The notes under the pieces were generated by a model. The model was not told the DNA's origin and searched no databases. It was given only the letters and a program-made list of their open reading frames with translations. From Mycobacterium sp. AT1 (GTDB taxonomy: Bacteria; Actinomycetota; Actinomycetes; Mycobacteriales; Mycobacteriaceae): a stretch of 64,000 nt of DNA. Shown here piece by piece: positions 17,509 to 26,144 of the stretch; position 1 is the stretch's first letter; every line of letters begins with the position of its first letter. The DNA lies in contig NZ_MVOC01000012.1 in the NCBI RefSeq assembly GCF_002043095.1, forward strand, positions 46,647 through 110,646, given 5' to 3'. A program made the position numbers and the translations under genes.

Positions 17509-18446
17509 GCGAAGAACGGGACATGCTGCGCGACACCGTCGCGTCCATCGTCGCGAAACACGCGTCGCCCGAGGCGGTTCGCCGCGCCATGGAGTCCGAA
17601 CGTGGCTACGACGAAACGCTGTGGACGTTGCTGTGCGAACAGGTCGGTGCCGCCGCGCTGGTGGTCCCCGAGGAGTTGGGCGGAGCGGGTGGCGAACTCG
17701 CCGACGCCGCCGTCGTCGTCGAAGTCCTTGGCAGCGCCCTGGTTCCGACTCCCCTGCTGGGCACCACCCTGGCCGAGCTCGGGCTGCTGGCAGCCGACGA
17801 ACCCGACGTCGACGCGCTCGAGGCGTTGGCCGCGGGCACGTCGGTCGGTGCGGTCGTGTTCGACCCGAACTACGTCGTCAACGGTGACGTCGCCGACGTG
17901 GTGCTGGCGTGCGAGGACGGCAGGCTCGACCGCTGGACGGGCTTCACCGCCCACCCCGCCGTGACCATGGATCCCACCCGCAGGCTCGCGCGCGTCGAGG
18001 CCGCAGACCCGGTGACGATCGGCTCGGATCCCGGCCTCGCCGACGTCGCGGCGATCCTGCTCGCGGTCGAACAAATCGGTGCCGCCGCAAGGTGTCTCGA
18101 CCTGACGGTCGCCTACACCAAGGAGCGGGTCCAGTTCGGCAGGCCCATCGGCAGCTTCCAGGCGCTCAAGCACCGGATGGCCGACCTCTACGTCCTGGTT
18201 CAGACGGCGCGCGCCCTGGTTGACGACGCCGTGGCAGAGCCGTCGCCGACGTCGGCGGCGCTGGCGAGGGTCGCCGCAAGCGAGGCGTTCTCTGCCGTCG
18301 CGGGCGAGGCCATCCAGATGCACGGCGGAGTCGGCATCACCTGGGAGTACGACATCCAGCTGTACTTCAAACGGGCCCACGGCAGCGCGCAGCTGCTCGG
18401 ACCGCCGAGGGACTTCCTACGCCGGCTCGAGCCCGAGGTGCTCTAG
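17505..18446 (+). CDS. fadE33: FadE33, acyl-CoA dehydrogenase of the fadD3 operon
   Basis: A 313-residue acyl-CoA dehydrogenase with YTKERVQFGRPIGSFQALKH near residue 200 and IQMHGGVGITWEYDIQLYFK near 270. Like FadE32 it lacks a clear N-terminal SEPGSGSD motif and may need a partner. The reaction is not settled; position (Rv3564) implies a late step in C/D-ring breakdown. ATG 17505 overlaps the fadE32 stop (ATGA). Ends 10 bp before aspB. Confidence 0.88.
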   Translation: MSEERDMLRDTVASIVAKHASPEAVRRAMESERGYDETLWTLLCEQVGAAALVVPEELGGAGGELADAAVVVEVLGSALVPTPLLGTTLAELGLLAADEPDVDALEALAAGTSVGAVVFDPNYVVNGDVADVVLACEDGRLDRWTGFTAHPAVTMDPTRRLARVEAADPVTIGSDPGLADVAAILLAVEQIGAAARCLDLTVAYTKERVQFGRPIGSFQALKHRMADLYVLVQTARALVDDAVAEPSPTSAALARVAASEAFSAVAGEAIQMHGGVGITWEYDIQLYFKRAHGSAQLLGPPRDFLRRLEPEVL

Positions 18447-18456
18447 CCTGGCTGAG

Positions 18457-19650
18457 ATGAGCCACCGAGTCGCCCAGCGGGCCGGGATCGCACCGTTCTA
18501 CGTCATGGACGTGTGGCTGGCCGCCGCGGAACGCCAACGCTCCCACGGCGACCTGGTGAACCTGTCCGCAGGACAGCCGAGCGCACAGGCTCCGACCCCG
18601 ATCCGGGCCGCGGCCGCCGACGCCCTGCCCAACCACAACCTGGGATACACCGTCTCGCTTGGCATTCCCGAGCTGAGAGAGGCGATTGCCGCGTCGTACC
18701 CGCAGCGTTACGGCATCACGGTCAGCCCGGAGGACGTCGTCGTCACGACGGGGTCAACCAACGGATTCCTGCTCGCCTTCCTGGCCTGCTTCGACGTGGG
18801 CGATCGCGTCGCCGTGCCAAGCCCGGGGTATCCCTGCTATCGGAACATCCTCTCCGCATTGGGCTGCGAGGTCGTCGAGATCCCCTGTGGCCCGGAGACC
18901 CGGTTTCAGCCGACCGTCGAGATGCTGGCCGACATCACCCCGCCCGTCACCGGCCTCATCCTCGCCAGCCCGGCCAACCCGACTGGCACCGTCATTCCCC
19001 CCGAGGACCTGGCCGCCATCGCGACGTGGTGTGAGACGTCGGGGGTTCAGCTGGTCAGCGACGAGCTCTACCACGGCCTGGTCTACCCCGGCGCGCCCGC
19101 GACGAGCTGCGCGTGGGAGACCTCCCGCGACGCAATCGTCGTGAACAGCTTCTCGAAGTACTTTGCGATGACGGGCTGGCGCCTCGGCTGGCTTCTGGTG
19201 CCACCGCACCTGCACCGCGCGGTGGACCGGCTGACCGGTAATTTCTCGATCTGCCCGCCGACCCTGCCCCAACTCGCTGGGGTCGCCGCGTTCACGCCCG
19301 AGTCCGTCGCCGAGGCCGACGCACTCGTCGACGACTACGCCGTCAACCGGGAACTCCTGCTGCGCGGGCTGCCGGAGATCGGGTTGCCCCGGCTGGCGCC
19401 CGCCGACGGTGCGTTCTACGTCTACGCCGACGTCTCCGACTACTCGACGGACTCACTCGACTTCTGTGCCCGGCTGCTGGCCGACACCGGTGTTGCGATC
19501 GCTCCCGGCGTCGACTTCGACACCGTGCACGGCGGCTCCTACGTGCGGCTGTCGTTCGCCGGAGCCACGGCCGAGGTATCCGAGTCGCTGCGCCGGATGG
19601 GCCCGTGGCTGGCCGGTCAGCGGGCCGACCAGCCGCCGTCCATCGTGTAG
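18457..19650 (+). CDS. aspB: AspB-like PLP-dependent aminotransferase (Rv3565-like)
   Basis: A 397-residue class I aminotransferase. Visible motifs are GQPSAQAPTPI near the start, NLGYTVSLGIPELREAIA, the ASPANPTG loop near residue 170, SDELYHGLVYPG near 200, and NSFSKYFAMTGWRLGW near 230 with the PLP lysine. ATG 18457 is chosen because longer in-frame readings lie within fadE33. It follows the fadE operon by 10 bp, matching Rv3564-Rv3565, so co-transcription is likely. The amino donor and any steroid role are unknown. Its last 34 bp overlap the convergent 3-hydroxybutyrate dehydrogenase gene. Confidence 0.88.
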   Translation: MSHRVAQRAGIAPFYVMDVWLAAAERQRSHGDLVNLSAGQPSAQAPTPIRAAAADALPNHNLGYTVSLGIPELREAIAASYPQRYGITVSPEDVVVTTGSTNGFLLAFLACFDVGDRVAVPSPGYPCYRNILSALGCEVVEIPCGPETRFQPTVEMLADITPPVTGLILASPANPTGTVIPPEDLAAIATWCETSGVQLVSDELYHGLVYPGAPATSCAWETSRDAIVVNSFSKYFAMTGWRLGWLLVPPHLHRAVDRLTGNFSICPPTLPQLAGVAAFTPESVAEADALVDDYAVNRELLLRGLPEIGLPRLAPADGAFYVYADVSDYSTDSLDFCARLLADTGVAIAPGVDFDTVHGGSYVRLSFAGATAEVSESLRRMGPWLAGQRADQPPSIV

Positions 19651-20363
19651 GACGCCCCGGTCACCATGCCCGCGTTCGACGACGCGAGCCAGGCCACCAG
19701 CGAGCCGACCTCCTCGGGTTCGACCAGCCGCTTGATCGCACTCTCGGTCAGCAGCACCTTGTCGAGCACCTCGTCCTCGGTGATGCCGTGAGTTCGGGCC
19801 TGATCGGCGATCTGCTTGGTCACCAACGGAGTTCGCACGTAACCGGGGTTGACGCAGTTGCTGGTGACACCGCGCGACCCACCTTCGAGTGCGGTCACCT
19901 TCGACAGCCCCTCCAACGCATGCTTGGCGGTGACGTATGCAACCTTGAACTCAGAGGCGCGAAGGCCGTGCACCGACGAGACGTTGACGATGCGGCCGAA
20001 GCCCTGGGAGTACATGTGCGGCAGCGCGGCCCGGATCAGCAGGAACGGCGCTTCGACCATCAGCACCTGCATGGCGCGGAAGCGGGCCGGGTCGAATTCG
20101 GGGATCGGCGCGACGGTCTGGATGCCTGCGTTGTTGACCAGGACGTCGGTGTCCAGCCGCAGCGACTCCAACGCCGACACGTCGAGAAGGTCGACGGCCC
20201 AAGCACTTCCACCGATGTCGGCAGCCAGCGACTCGGCCGCGTCGGCGTCTACGTCGGCGATCGTGACCTTTGCTCCCAGGCCGGCGAGCGCCTTCGCACA
20301 CGCCGCCCCGATCCCGCTCGCCCCGCCCGTCACCAACGCGGAACGACCGTCCAGGTCCGGCAT
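19617..20363 (-). CDS. 3-hydroxybutyrate dehydrogenase (SDR)
   Basis: A 248-residue SDR with the glycine loop TGGASGIG at 12-19, VNNAG near 76-80, a serine at 129-130 and catalytic Tyr143/Lys147. The C-terminal half carries the stretch typical of D-3-hydroxybutyrate dehydrogenases: VNPGYVRTPLV, KRLVEPEEVGSLVAWLAS and GASYTMDGGWSA. It would oxidise 3-hydroxybutyrate to acetoacetate with NAD. The ATG at 20363 shares one base with the stop of the transporter gene, so the two are coupled. No counterpart lies here in M. tuberculosis. Confidence 0.85.
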   Translation of the reverse strand: MPDLDGRSALVTGGASGIGAACAKALAGLGAKVTIADVDADAAESLAADIGGSAWAVDLLDVSALESLRLDTDVLVNNAGIQTVAPIPEFDPARFRAMQVLMVEAPFLLIRAALPHMYSQGFGRIVNVSSVHGLRASEFKVAYVTAKHALEGLSKVTALEGGSRGVTSNCVNPGYVRTPLVTKQIADQARTHGITEDEVLDKVLLTESAIKRLVEPEEVGSLVAWLASSNAGMVTGASYTMDGGWSAR

Positions 20364-21712
20364 CAGACGGTGGCCCTGCGCCGCTCGGCGACGAGATCCT
20401 CGGCGTCGGCGATGTCGAGCGATTCGAGATCGATGCCGTTGGTCTCCCTGGTGAAGAGCACCGCGACGAAGGTGATCACACACGCCGCAGCGAGATAGAT
20501 CGCGACCGGCACCGAGGAGTCGTAGATGTCGAGCAGCTTGACCGCGATCAGCGGTGCCAGCGAGCCCGCCACGATTGAAGTCACCTGATAACCAAGGGAC
20601 ACACCGGAATACCGCATCCTGGTCGGGAACATCTCGGCCATGATGGCCGGTTGCGGGGCGTACATGAACGCGTGGAACACCAGGCCGATCGTGACGGCAG
20701 CGGTCACCACGACGTAGTTGCCCGAGTTCATCATGGGGAAGGCGAAGAAGCCCCACGTGGCACCGAGGACCGCGCCGACCATGTAGACGGGTTTGCGACC
20801 GAACCGGTCCGACAGATGGCCCACCAGCGGCACGACCGCGAAGTGCACCACGTGGGCGACCAGCAGGTACCAGAGGATCGAGCTGGTGTCGGCACCCACC
20901 TGAACCTTGAGGTAGGTGATCGAGAACGTGACGACCAGGTAGTACATGATGTTCTCGCCGAAGCGCAGACCCATCGCAGTGAACACGCCGCGCGGGTAGC
21001 GCTTGAGCACCTCGACCACGCTGTACGACGACGCCTTGACCCGCTCTGCCTCGCGCTGCGCCTCGACGAAGATCGGCGCGTCGGTGACCTTGGTGCGGAT
21101 GTAGTAGCCGATCAGCACGACCACGGCGGACAGCCAGAACGCCACGCGCCAGCCCCATGACAGGAATGCCGCGTCGGACAGCGTCCCGGTCAGTACCAGC
21201 AGCACGACCGTCGCGAGCAGGTTGCCCATGGGGACACCGGCCTGCGGCCAGCTGGCCCAGAATCCTCGTTGGCGGTCCGGGCTGTGCTCGGCCACCAGCA
21301 GGATCGCCCCGCCCCATTCGCCGCCGACCGCGAAGCCCTGGATGAACCGCAAGGCCACCAAGAGACCTGGCGCCCAATATCCGATCTGCCCGAACGTCGG
21401 CAGACAACCCATCAGGAACGTGGCGGCGCCGACCAGGATCAGGCTGAACTGGAGGAGCTTCTTCCGACCGAACTTGTCGCCGTAGTGGCCGAACACCACG
21501 CCGCCCACCGGTCGGGCAACGAAGCCTACGGCGTACGTGGCGAAGGCCAGGAAGATGGCATTCAGTTCACTGGTGGTCTCCGAGAAGAAGATCTTGTTGA
21601 ACACCAGGGTGGCGGCGGTGCCGTAGAGGAAGAACTCGTACCACTCGACCACCGTCCCCGCCATCGAGGCCGCGACGACGCGGCGCAACCCGGTCGGTAC
21701 TGGCTCTGCCAT
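20363..21712 (-). CDS. MFS transporter, metabolite:H+ symporter (MHS) family
   Basis: A 449-residue twelve-helix permease of the MHS subgroup. It has the N-terminal GTVVEWYEFFLYGTAA signature, GHYGDKFGRKK in loop 2-3, RFIQGFAVGGEWGGA in helix 4 and LSDRFGRKPV in loop 8-9. ATG 21712 is preferred over ATG 21724 because TGGAG is well placed before it. Co-translated with the 3-hydroxybutyrate dehydrogenase, it probably imports 3-hydroxybutyrate or a related carboxylate. Divergent from a LysR regulator. Confidence 0.87.
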   Translation of the reverse strand: MAEPVPTGLRRVVAASMAGTVVEWYEFFLYGTAATLVFNKIFFSETTSELNAIFLAFATYAVGFVARPVGGVVFGHYGDKFGRKKLLQFSLILVGAATFLMGCLPTFGQIGYWAPGLLVALRFIQGFAVGGEWGGAILLVAEHSPDRQRGFWASWPQAGVPMGNLLATVVLLVLTGTLSDAAFLSWGWRVAFWLSAVVVLIGYYIRTKVTDAPIFVEAQREAERVKASSYSVVEVLKRYPRGVFTAMGLRFGENIMYYLVVTFSITYLKVQVGADTSSILWYLLVAHVVHFAVVPLVGHLSDRFGRKPVYMVGAVLGATWGFFAFPMMNSGNYVVVTAAVTIGLVFHAFMYAPQPAIMAEMFPTRMRYSGVSLGYQVTSIVAGSLAPLIAVKLLDIYDSSVPVAIYLAAACVITFVAVLFTRETNGIDLESLDIADAEDLVAERRRATV

Positions 21713-21810
21713 GTGACTCTCCATTCTTCACTGGTGTGACGCGCAGCACACTCCATGCTGAGTATTACTGCAGCTCCGAAAGCCCGCAATGCCCAACGAT
21801 GCACCGATGC

Positions 21811-21826
21811 TCTGCAAAAATGCAGA
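21811..21826. promoter_or_regulatory. LysR-type operator, perfect palindrome
   Basis: TCTGCA AAAA TGCAGA is a perfect 6-bp inverted repeat with a 4-base AT spacer and satisfies the T-N11-A rule of LysR sites. It lies just before the GTG start of the LysR gene and 98 bp from the start of the divergent transporter, where an autoregulating LysR protein would bind. Confidence 0.65.
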
Positions 21827-21827
21827 T

Positions 21828-22754
21828 GTGACCGAGCCGAAGCGATTGAGCGCCGACGATCTGCTGGTCCTGCTCGCCGTGGGTCGCTCGGGCCGCTTCG
21901 TCTCCGCCGCCGACGAACTCGGCCTCAACCACACCACCGTCTCGCGCCGCATCGCGGCACTCGAACACTCCGTCGGCGGGCGGCTGCTCGCCCGCAGCGC
22001 GGCGGGCTGGGAGCTCACCGAACTCGGCAGGGAGGCCTTGGCCGCCGCCGAAGCGATCGAGTCCGCGGTCCGCTCGCTGGCCGGGCCTGCGGGGTCAAGG
22101 ACGCTGGAAGGCGTGGTCCGGATGTCGGCGACCGACGGGTTCAGCGCCTACATCGCCGCGCCCGCGGCGGCCCACGTCCAGCAGAGGCACCCGAAGGTGT
22201 CCGTCGAAATCGTCACCGCCACCCGCCGGGTCACCCAGCAGCGCGCCGGACTCGACGTCGAAGTCGTGGTCGGCGAGCCGCAGGTGCACCGCGCCGAAGT
22301 GGCCCGCCTCGGTGACTATCGCCTCGGCCTCTACGCATCACGGCGGTACCTCGCCGACCACGGTGCGCCCGGTTCCACCGCCGACCTCGCCGCCCATCCG
22401 CTGGTCTACTTCATCGACTCCATGCTGCAGGTCGACGACCTCGATCTGGCCCGCACCTTCGCCCCTGCCATGCGCGAATCCGTCACCTCGACCAACGTCT
22501 TCGTCCACGTCGAGGCGACGCGCGCGGCGGCCGGCCTCGGGTTGCTGCCGTGCTTCATGGCCGATCGGCACGACGACCTGGTCCGCGTGCTGCCCGACGA
22601 CGTCGGACTGCTGTTGAGCTACTGGCTGGTCGCCCGTGCCGAGACGCTGCGCCGACCAGAAGTGCGCGCGCTGGTCGACGCAATCCAGGCCCGCATGGAA
22701 GACCAGCGCGACGTACTCCTCGGCAGCGGCGTTCGACCGGCCCATCGTGGGTAA
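21828..22754 (+). CDS. LysR-family transcriptional regulator
   Basis: A 308-residue LysR protein. The winged helix-turn-helix covers about residues 8-66 (VSAADELGLNHTTVSRRIAALE), followed by a periplasmic-binding-like effector domain. The GTG start at 21828 is preferred because the palindromic operator would otherwise be coding sequence; ATG 21789 gives 13 more residues. Divergent from the MHS transporter/3-hydroxybutyrate dehydrogenase pair, which is probably its target. The inducer cannot be read from the sequence. Confidence 0.88.
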   Translation: MTEPKRLSADDLLVLLAVGRSGRFVSAADELGLNHTTVSRRIAALEHSVGGRLLARSAAGWELTELGREALAAAEAIESAVRSLAGPAGSRTLEGVVRMSATDGFSAYIAAPAAAHVQQRHPKVSVEIVTATRRVTQQRAGLDVEVVVGEPQVHRAEVARLGDYRLGLYASRRYLADHGAPGSTADLAAHPLVYFIDSMLQVDDLDLARTFAPAMRESVTSTNVFVHVEATRAAAGLGLLPCFMADRHDDLVRVLPDDVGLLLSYWLVARAETLRRPEVRALVDAIQARMEDQRDVLLGSGVRPAHRG

Positions 22755-22763
22755 CCCCATGAC

Positions 22764-23537
22764 ATGCATTCAGTGCGGACCGGATCCGGCAAGCCACTCC
22801 TCCTTATCCACGGGATCTCCAATCTGCACAACTGGGATCCGATCGTTCCGGCGCTGGCCCGCGAGCGCACCGTCATCGCCGTCGACTTGCCAGGGTTCGG
22901 CGACAGCGAGCCTCTGCCGGGTCAGGTGACCGTCGCGTCCTTGACCGACGCGGTGGAGAAGTTCATCGCCGAAGAGAGTCTTGGCGACGTCGACGTGGTC
23001 GGAAGTTCGATGGGCGCCCGGATGTCCCTCGAGCTGGCCCGCCGCGGACATCGCGGCAACGTCGTCGCGCTCGACCCCGGCGGCTTCTGGACCGACCGCC
23101 AGGTGAAGCTGTTCGGAGCGACCGTCGGCCCGTCGATCGCGTTGGTGCGGCGCATCCAGCCCCTGCTGCCTGCCCTGACCGCAAGCCCGGTCGGGCGCAC
23201 CGCGTTACTGCTGCAGTTCTCGGCCAGGCCGTGGCGGCTGCCCGCCGATCTGGTGCTGCAGGAGCTGCGAAACTTCGCCGGCTCCCCCAGCCTCGACGAC
23301 GCCCTGCATGCCCTGGTGCACGGGCCGAAACAGCAAGGCGCTCCGGCCGGTTCACTGCGCGGGCGCGTCGTCATCGGTTGGGGCCGCAACGACCGCGTTA
23401 CGGCGCCAAGCCAGGCGGAGCGCGCGATCCAGCTGTTCCCGGACGCCTCCCTGCACTGGTTCTCCGATTGTGGGCACTTCCCGCACTGGGATCGGCCGCG
23501 GGAGACCGAACGCCTCATCCTCGAGTCCATCGGGTAA
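22764..23537 (+). CDS. Alpha/beta-fold hydrolase
   Basis: A 257-residue alpha/beta hydrolase with LLLIHGISNLHNW at the oxyanion strand, the nucleophile elbow GSSMGA near residue 74, an acidic residue in GWGRNDRVT near 213 and catalytic histidine in DCGHFPHWD near 237. The substrate is unknown. It starts 9 bp after the LysR stop without a clear ribosome binding site, so coupled translation is likely. Confidence 0.85.
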   Translation: MHSVRTGSGKPLLLIHGISNLHNWDPIVPALARERTVIAVDLPGFGDSEPLPGQVTVASLTDAVEKFIAEESLGDVDVVGSSMGARMSLELARRGHRGNVVALDPGGFWTDRQVKLFGATVGPSIALVRRIQPLLPALTASPVGRTALLLQFSARPWRLPADLVLQELRNFAGSPSLDDALHALVHGPKQQGAPAGSLRGRVVIGWGRNDRVTAPSQAERAIQLFPDASLHWFSDCGHFPHWDRPRETERLILESIG

Positions 23538-23588
23538 CAGCTGAGCGGATGTCTTGCGGGACGGCGGCCCACCTGATGGGCTCGACGC

Positions 23589-24362
23589 ATGCCCTTCCTG
23601 GAGACCGATGCCGGCCGTGCCTACTACCGCCACTGGGCGGCGCCCGACCCACGGGCGGCAGTGATCTTCCTGCACGGGTTCGGCGAGCACACCGGGCTCT
23701 ATCACCGATACGGCTTCGCGTTGAACGCCGCGGGCGTGGACCTGTGGGCGGTCGACCAGTTCGGGCACGGCCTGACCCCCGGTGACCGGGGGGACTTCAC
23801 CACGCTGGAGGCCAGCATCGGGTTGGCCGACCGCCTCGCCGCGTTGGCCGAGGCGGAGCACCCGGGCATACCCCTTGTCGCCCAGGGCCATTCGTTCGGA
23901 GCGGTGGCCACGCTCTGGAAGCTACTGACAGATCCCGCGCCCTACCGCGCGGCGGTGATTTCGGGCGCACCGCTGGTGCCCGTCCCCAGCCTGGTCGACG
24001 CCAACTCGACCTTCGAGATCGCCCCGAGTCAGCTGTCGGCCGACCCGTTCTATCTCGACGCGATGGAAAACGATCCGTTGGCGTTCGTCGACGCCGACGG
24101 TGGCCCCCTGGCGCGGGAACTCGACCGGGGCTGGGACTCCTTCGGCGCCACCCTGCCCACCCTGACGCTGCCGACGCTCGCGGTTCACGGCGTCAACGAT
24201 CCCATCGCCCCGGTCGGTGCCATACGGGCCTACGCCGAGCAGATCGACAGTCTGTCGATCGTCGAGATCGAAGGCGGCGGGCACGACATCCTCAACGACG
24301 TGACCCATCGCGAGGTGGCCGCCCACATCACGACCTTCGTGCTCGAGCTCTCAACGGACTGA
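23589..24362 (+). CDS. Monoacylglycerol-lipase-type alpha/beta hydrolase
   Basis: A 257-residue serine hydrolase of the Hydrolase_4/monoglyceride lipase group. It has FLHGFGEHTGLYHRY near residue 24 (the HGxGEH oxyanion motif), the nucleophile elbow GHSFGA near residue 100, HGVNDPIAPVGA near 200 and GGGHDILND with the catalytic histidine near 228. ATG 23589 follows a 51-bp gap. Its TGA lies one base from the convergent stop of the araD-like gene. Lipid-ester hydrolysis is likely; no closer assignment. Confidence 0.85.
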   Translation: MPFLETDAGRAYYRHWAAPDPRAAVIFLHGFGEHTGLYHRYGFALNAAGVDLWAVDQFGHGLTPGDRGDFTTLEASIGLADRLAALAEAEHPGIPLVAQGHSFGAVATLWKLLTDPAPYRAAVISGAPLVPVPSLVDANSTFEIAPSQLSADPFYLDAMENDPLAFVDADGGPLARELDRGWDSFGATLPTLTLPTLAVHGVNDPIAPVGAIRAYAEQIDSLSIVEIEGGGHDILNDVTHREVAAHITTFVLELSTD

Positions 24363-24363
24363 G

Positions 24364-25047
24364 TCAGTCGGGCTGTCCGTACACGTGTTGGTAGCGGTTG
24401 AAGAGATGGTCGACGGCCGCGTCCGGGATGGGACTCGGACGGCCGAGCTGCCACGCGACGTGCACGGTCTTGGCCACGTCCTCCAACATCACCGCGGCCT
24501 TCAGGGCGTCCTTCGCATCGGTGCCGATGGTGAAGGGACCGTGGTTGCGCATGAGCACGGCCCGGCTGCGGTGCCCCGTGAGCGTCTCGACGATGCCGCG
24601 ACCGATCGAGTCGTCACCGATCACCGCGAACGGACCCACCGGTACCGGGCCACCGAATTCGTCTGCCATGGCAGTGATCACGCATGGGATCGCCTCGCCA
24701 CGGCAGGCCCATGCCACCGCATACGTCGAGTGGGTGTGGACGACTCCACCCACCTCCGGCATGTGCCGGTAGACGTAGGCGTGCGCTGCGGCGTCGCTGG
24801 ACGGTGCGCGGTCCGCGCCGACCGAGTCGGGAACGACCCGGCCGTCCAGCGTGCACAACACCATGTCGTCGGGACCGAGTTGGTCATACGGCACGCCGCT
24901 GGGTTTGATCAGCATGAGATCGGCTCCGGGAATCCGGCTGGACACGTTGCCCGCGGTCCACACCACCAGGCCGTTGCGCACCAACTCTTGGTGCAGAGCC
25001 GTCAATTCGTGCCGCGCCTCGGCGACCGCCGCGTCGGTGGCACTCAT
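24364..25047 (-). CDS. AraD-like class II aldolase/epimerase (L-ribulose-5-phosphate 4-epimerase family)
   Basis: A 227-residue class II aldolase-fold protein. The metal-binding histidines are His104 and His106 in VVHTHSTYA and His169 in MRNHGPFTIG; GNVSSR and KPSG phosphate-site segments lie near 34-52 and SSDAAAH near 83-89. The ending RYQHVYGQ also fits AraD rather than fuculose aldolase. It is the last gene of the six-gene sugar operon and overlaps the mutarotase stop by 4 bp. It would epimerise or cleave a ketose phosphate and feed the pentose phosphate pathway. The sugar is not known. Confidence 0.85.
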   Translation of the reverse strand: MSATDAAVAEARHELTALHQELVRNGLVVWTAGNVSSRIPGADLMLIKPSGVPYDQLGPDDMVLCTLDGRVVPDSVGADRAPSSDAAAHAYVYRHMPEVGGVVHTHSTYAVAWACRGEAIPCVITAMADEFGGPVPVGPFAVIGDDSIGRGIVETLTGHRSRAVLMRNHGPFTIGTDAKDALKAAVMLEDVAKTVHVAWQLGRPSPIPDAAVDHLFNRYQHVYGQPD

Positions 25048-26144
25048 GCCGGAACACCCATCGCGCCAGCCCCGGCCACGTCGAACCGGTACTCGGTGCG
25101 GCTTCGATAGGCCTGGCCCGGACGAAGTTCGACCGACGGGAAGTCCGGCTGATTTGGTGAGTCCGCGAAGTGCTCCGGCTCGAGGGCGATGGCGTCGCCC
25201 TGACGGTAGACGTGACCGCTGGCTCCGACGACGCTGGCGTCCAAGAAGTTGCCGGTATAGACGTCCAGGCCGGGTTCGGTGGTCCACACCTCCAGCACGC
25301 GTCCCGACGACGGTTCCCGGAGGTGGGCGGCCCTGGCGAAGGAACTGACGCCCGACGGCTTGCGCAGCACGAAGTTGTGGTCGTATCCGCGCGCGAGCCG
25401 CAACTGCTCGTCTCCGGTGCGGATGCGCTCGCCGATGGGGTGCGGCCCGCGGAAGTCGAACGGCGTGCCGTCGACCGGCGCGAACCGTCCGGTGGGAACC
25501 AACTGCGCCGTCACCGGCAAGTAGAAGTCGGCGTCGACCGTCAAGACGTGCTCACTCACGCTTCCAGAACCCTCTCCACCAAGGTTGAAGTAGCTGTGGC
25601 CGGTCAAATTCACGATGGTGGGGGCATCGGTGCTCGCTTCGAAGCCGAGCCGTAACACGTTGTGTTGGTGCAGCAATTCGTAGCGCACGGTAATGGTGAC
25701 GTTGCCGGGAAAGCCGTTGTCCCCGTCACCGCTGGTGGTGGTCAGCGCGACGCCGCACGCCTCGTCGCCGTCTACGGACTCCATTGCCCACACCCGCTTG
25801 TCGAGGCTGGCATTGCCGCCATGCATGGTGCCGAACGGATCGTTGCGGTCCAGCTGGTAGGTCACGCCGTCCAGGGCGAATCGGCCGTCCAGAATGCGGT
25901 TGGCGCACCGCCCAACGATGGCGCCGAAGTAGGCGTCGTCGGACTCATAGCCGGACAACTCCTCGAAGCCCAGGACGACGTTTGCCGCCGCACCGTCGCG
26001 ATCGGGAACCTCCAGACTCTGGATGATTGCGCCGAAGGAAAGGATCGACACCCGCATCCCCGTGCTGTTTTCGAGGACCGCTCGACGGACTCGCGTGCCG
26101 TCGCTGGTGGTCCCGAAATCGTGTATCTGACTGAGACAGGTCAT
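25044..26144 (-). CDS. Galactose mutarotase-like aldose 1-epimerase
   Basis: A 366-residue GalM-type protein. It shows GRCANRILDGRFALDGVTYQ near residue 75, NLTGHSYFNLGGEG near 180 with a catalytic histidine, the YDHNFVLRK segment near 259, and QGDAIALEPEHFADSPN near 320 with the catalytic glutamate. It interconverts sugar anomers. Both gene ends overlap neighbours by 4 bp (ATGA). Its place between a kinase and an AraD-like enzyme implies the operon substrate is, or passes through, a free cyclic sugar. Confidence 0.88.
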   Translation of the reverse strand: MTCLSQIHDFGTTSDGTRVRRAVLENSTGMRVSILSFGAIIQSLEVPDRDGAAANVVLGFEELSGYESDDAYFGAIVGRCANRILDGRFALDGVTYQLDRNDPFGTMHGGNASLDKRVWAMESVDGDEACGVALTTTSGDGDNGFPGNVTITVRYELLHQHNVLRLGFEASTDAPTIVNLTGHSYFNLGGEGSGSVSEHVLTVDADFYLPVTAQLVPTGRFAPVDGTPFDFRGPHPIGERIRTGDEQLRLARGYDHNFVLRKPSGVSSFARAAHLREPSSGRVLEVWTTEPGLDVYTGNFLDASVVGASGHVYRQGDAIALEPEHFADSPNQPDFPSVELRPGQAYRSRTEYRFDVAGAGAMGVPA

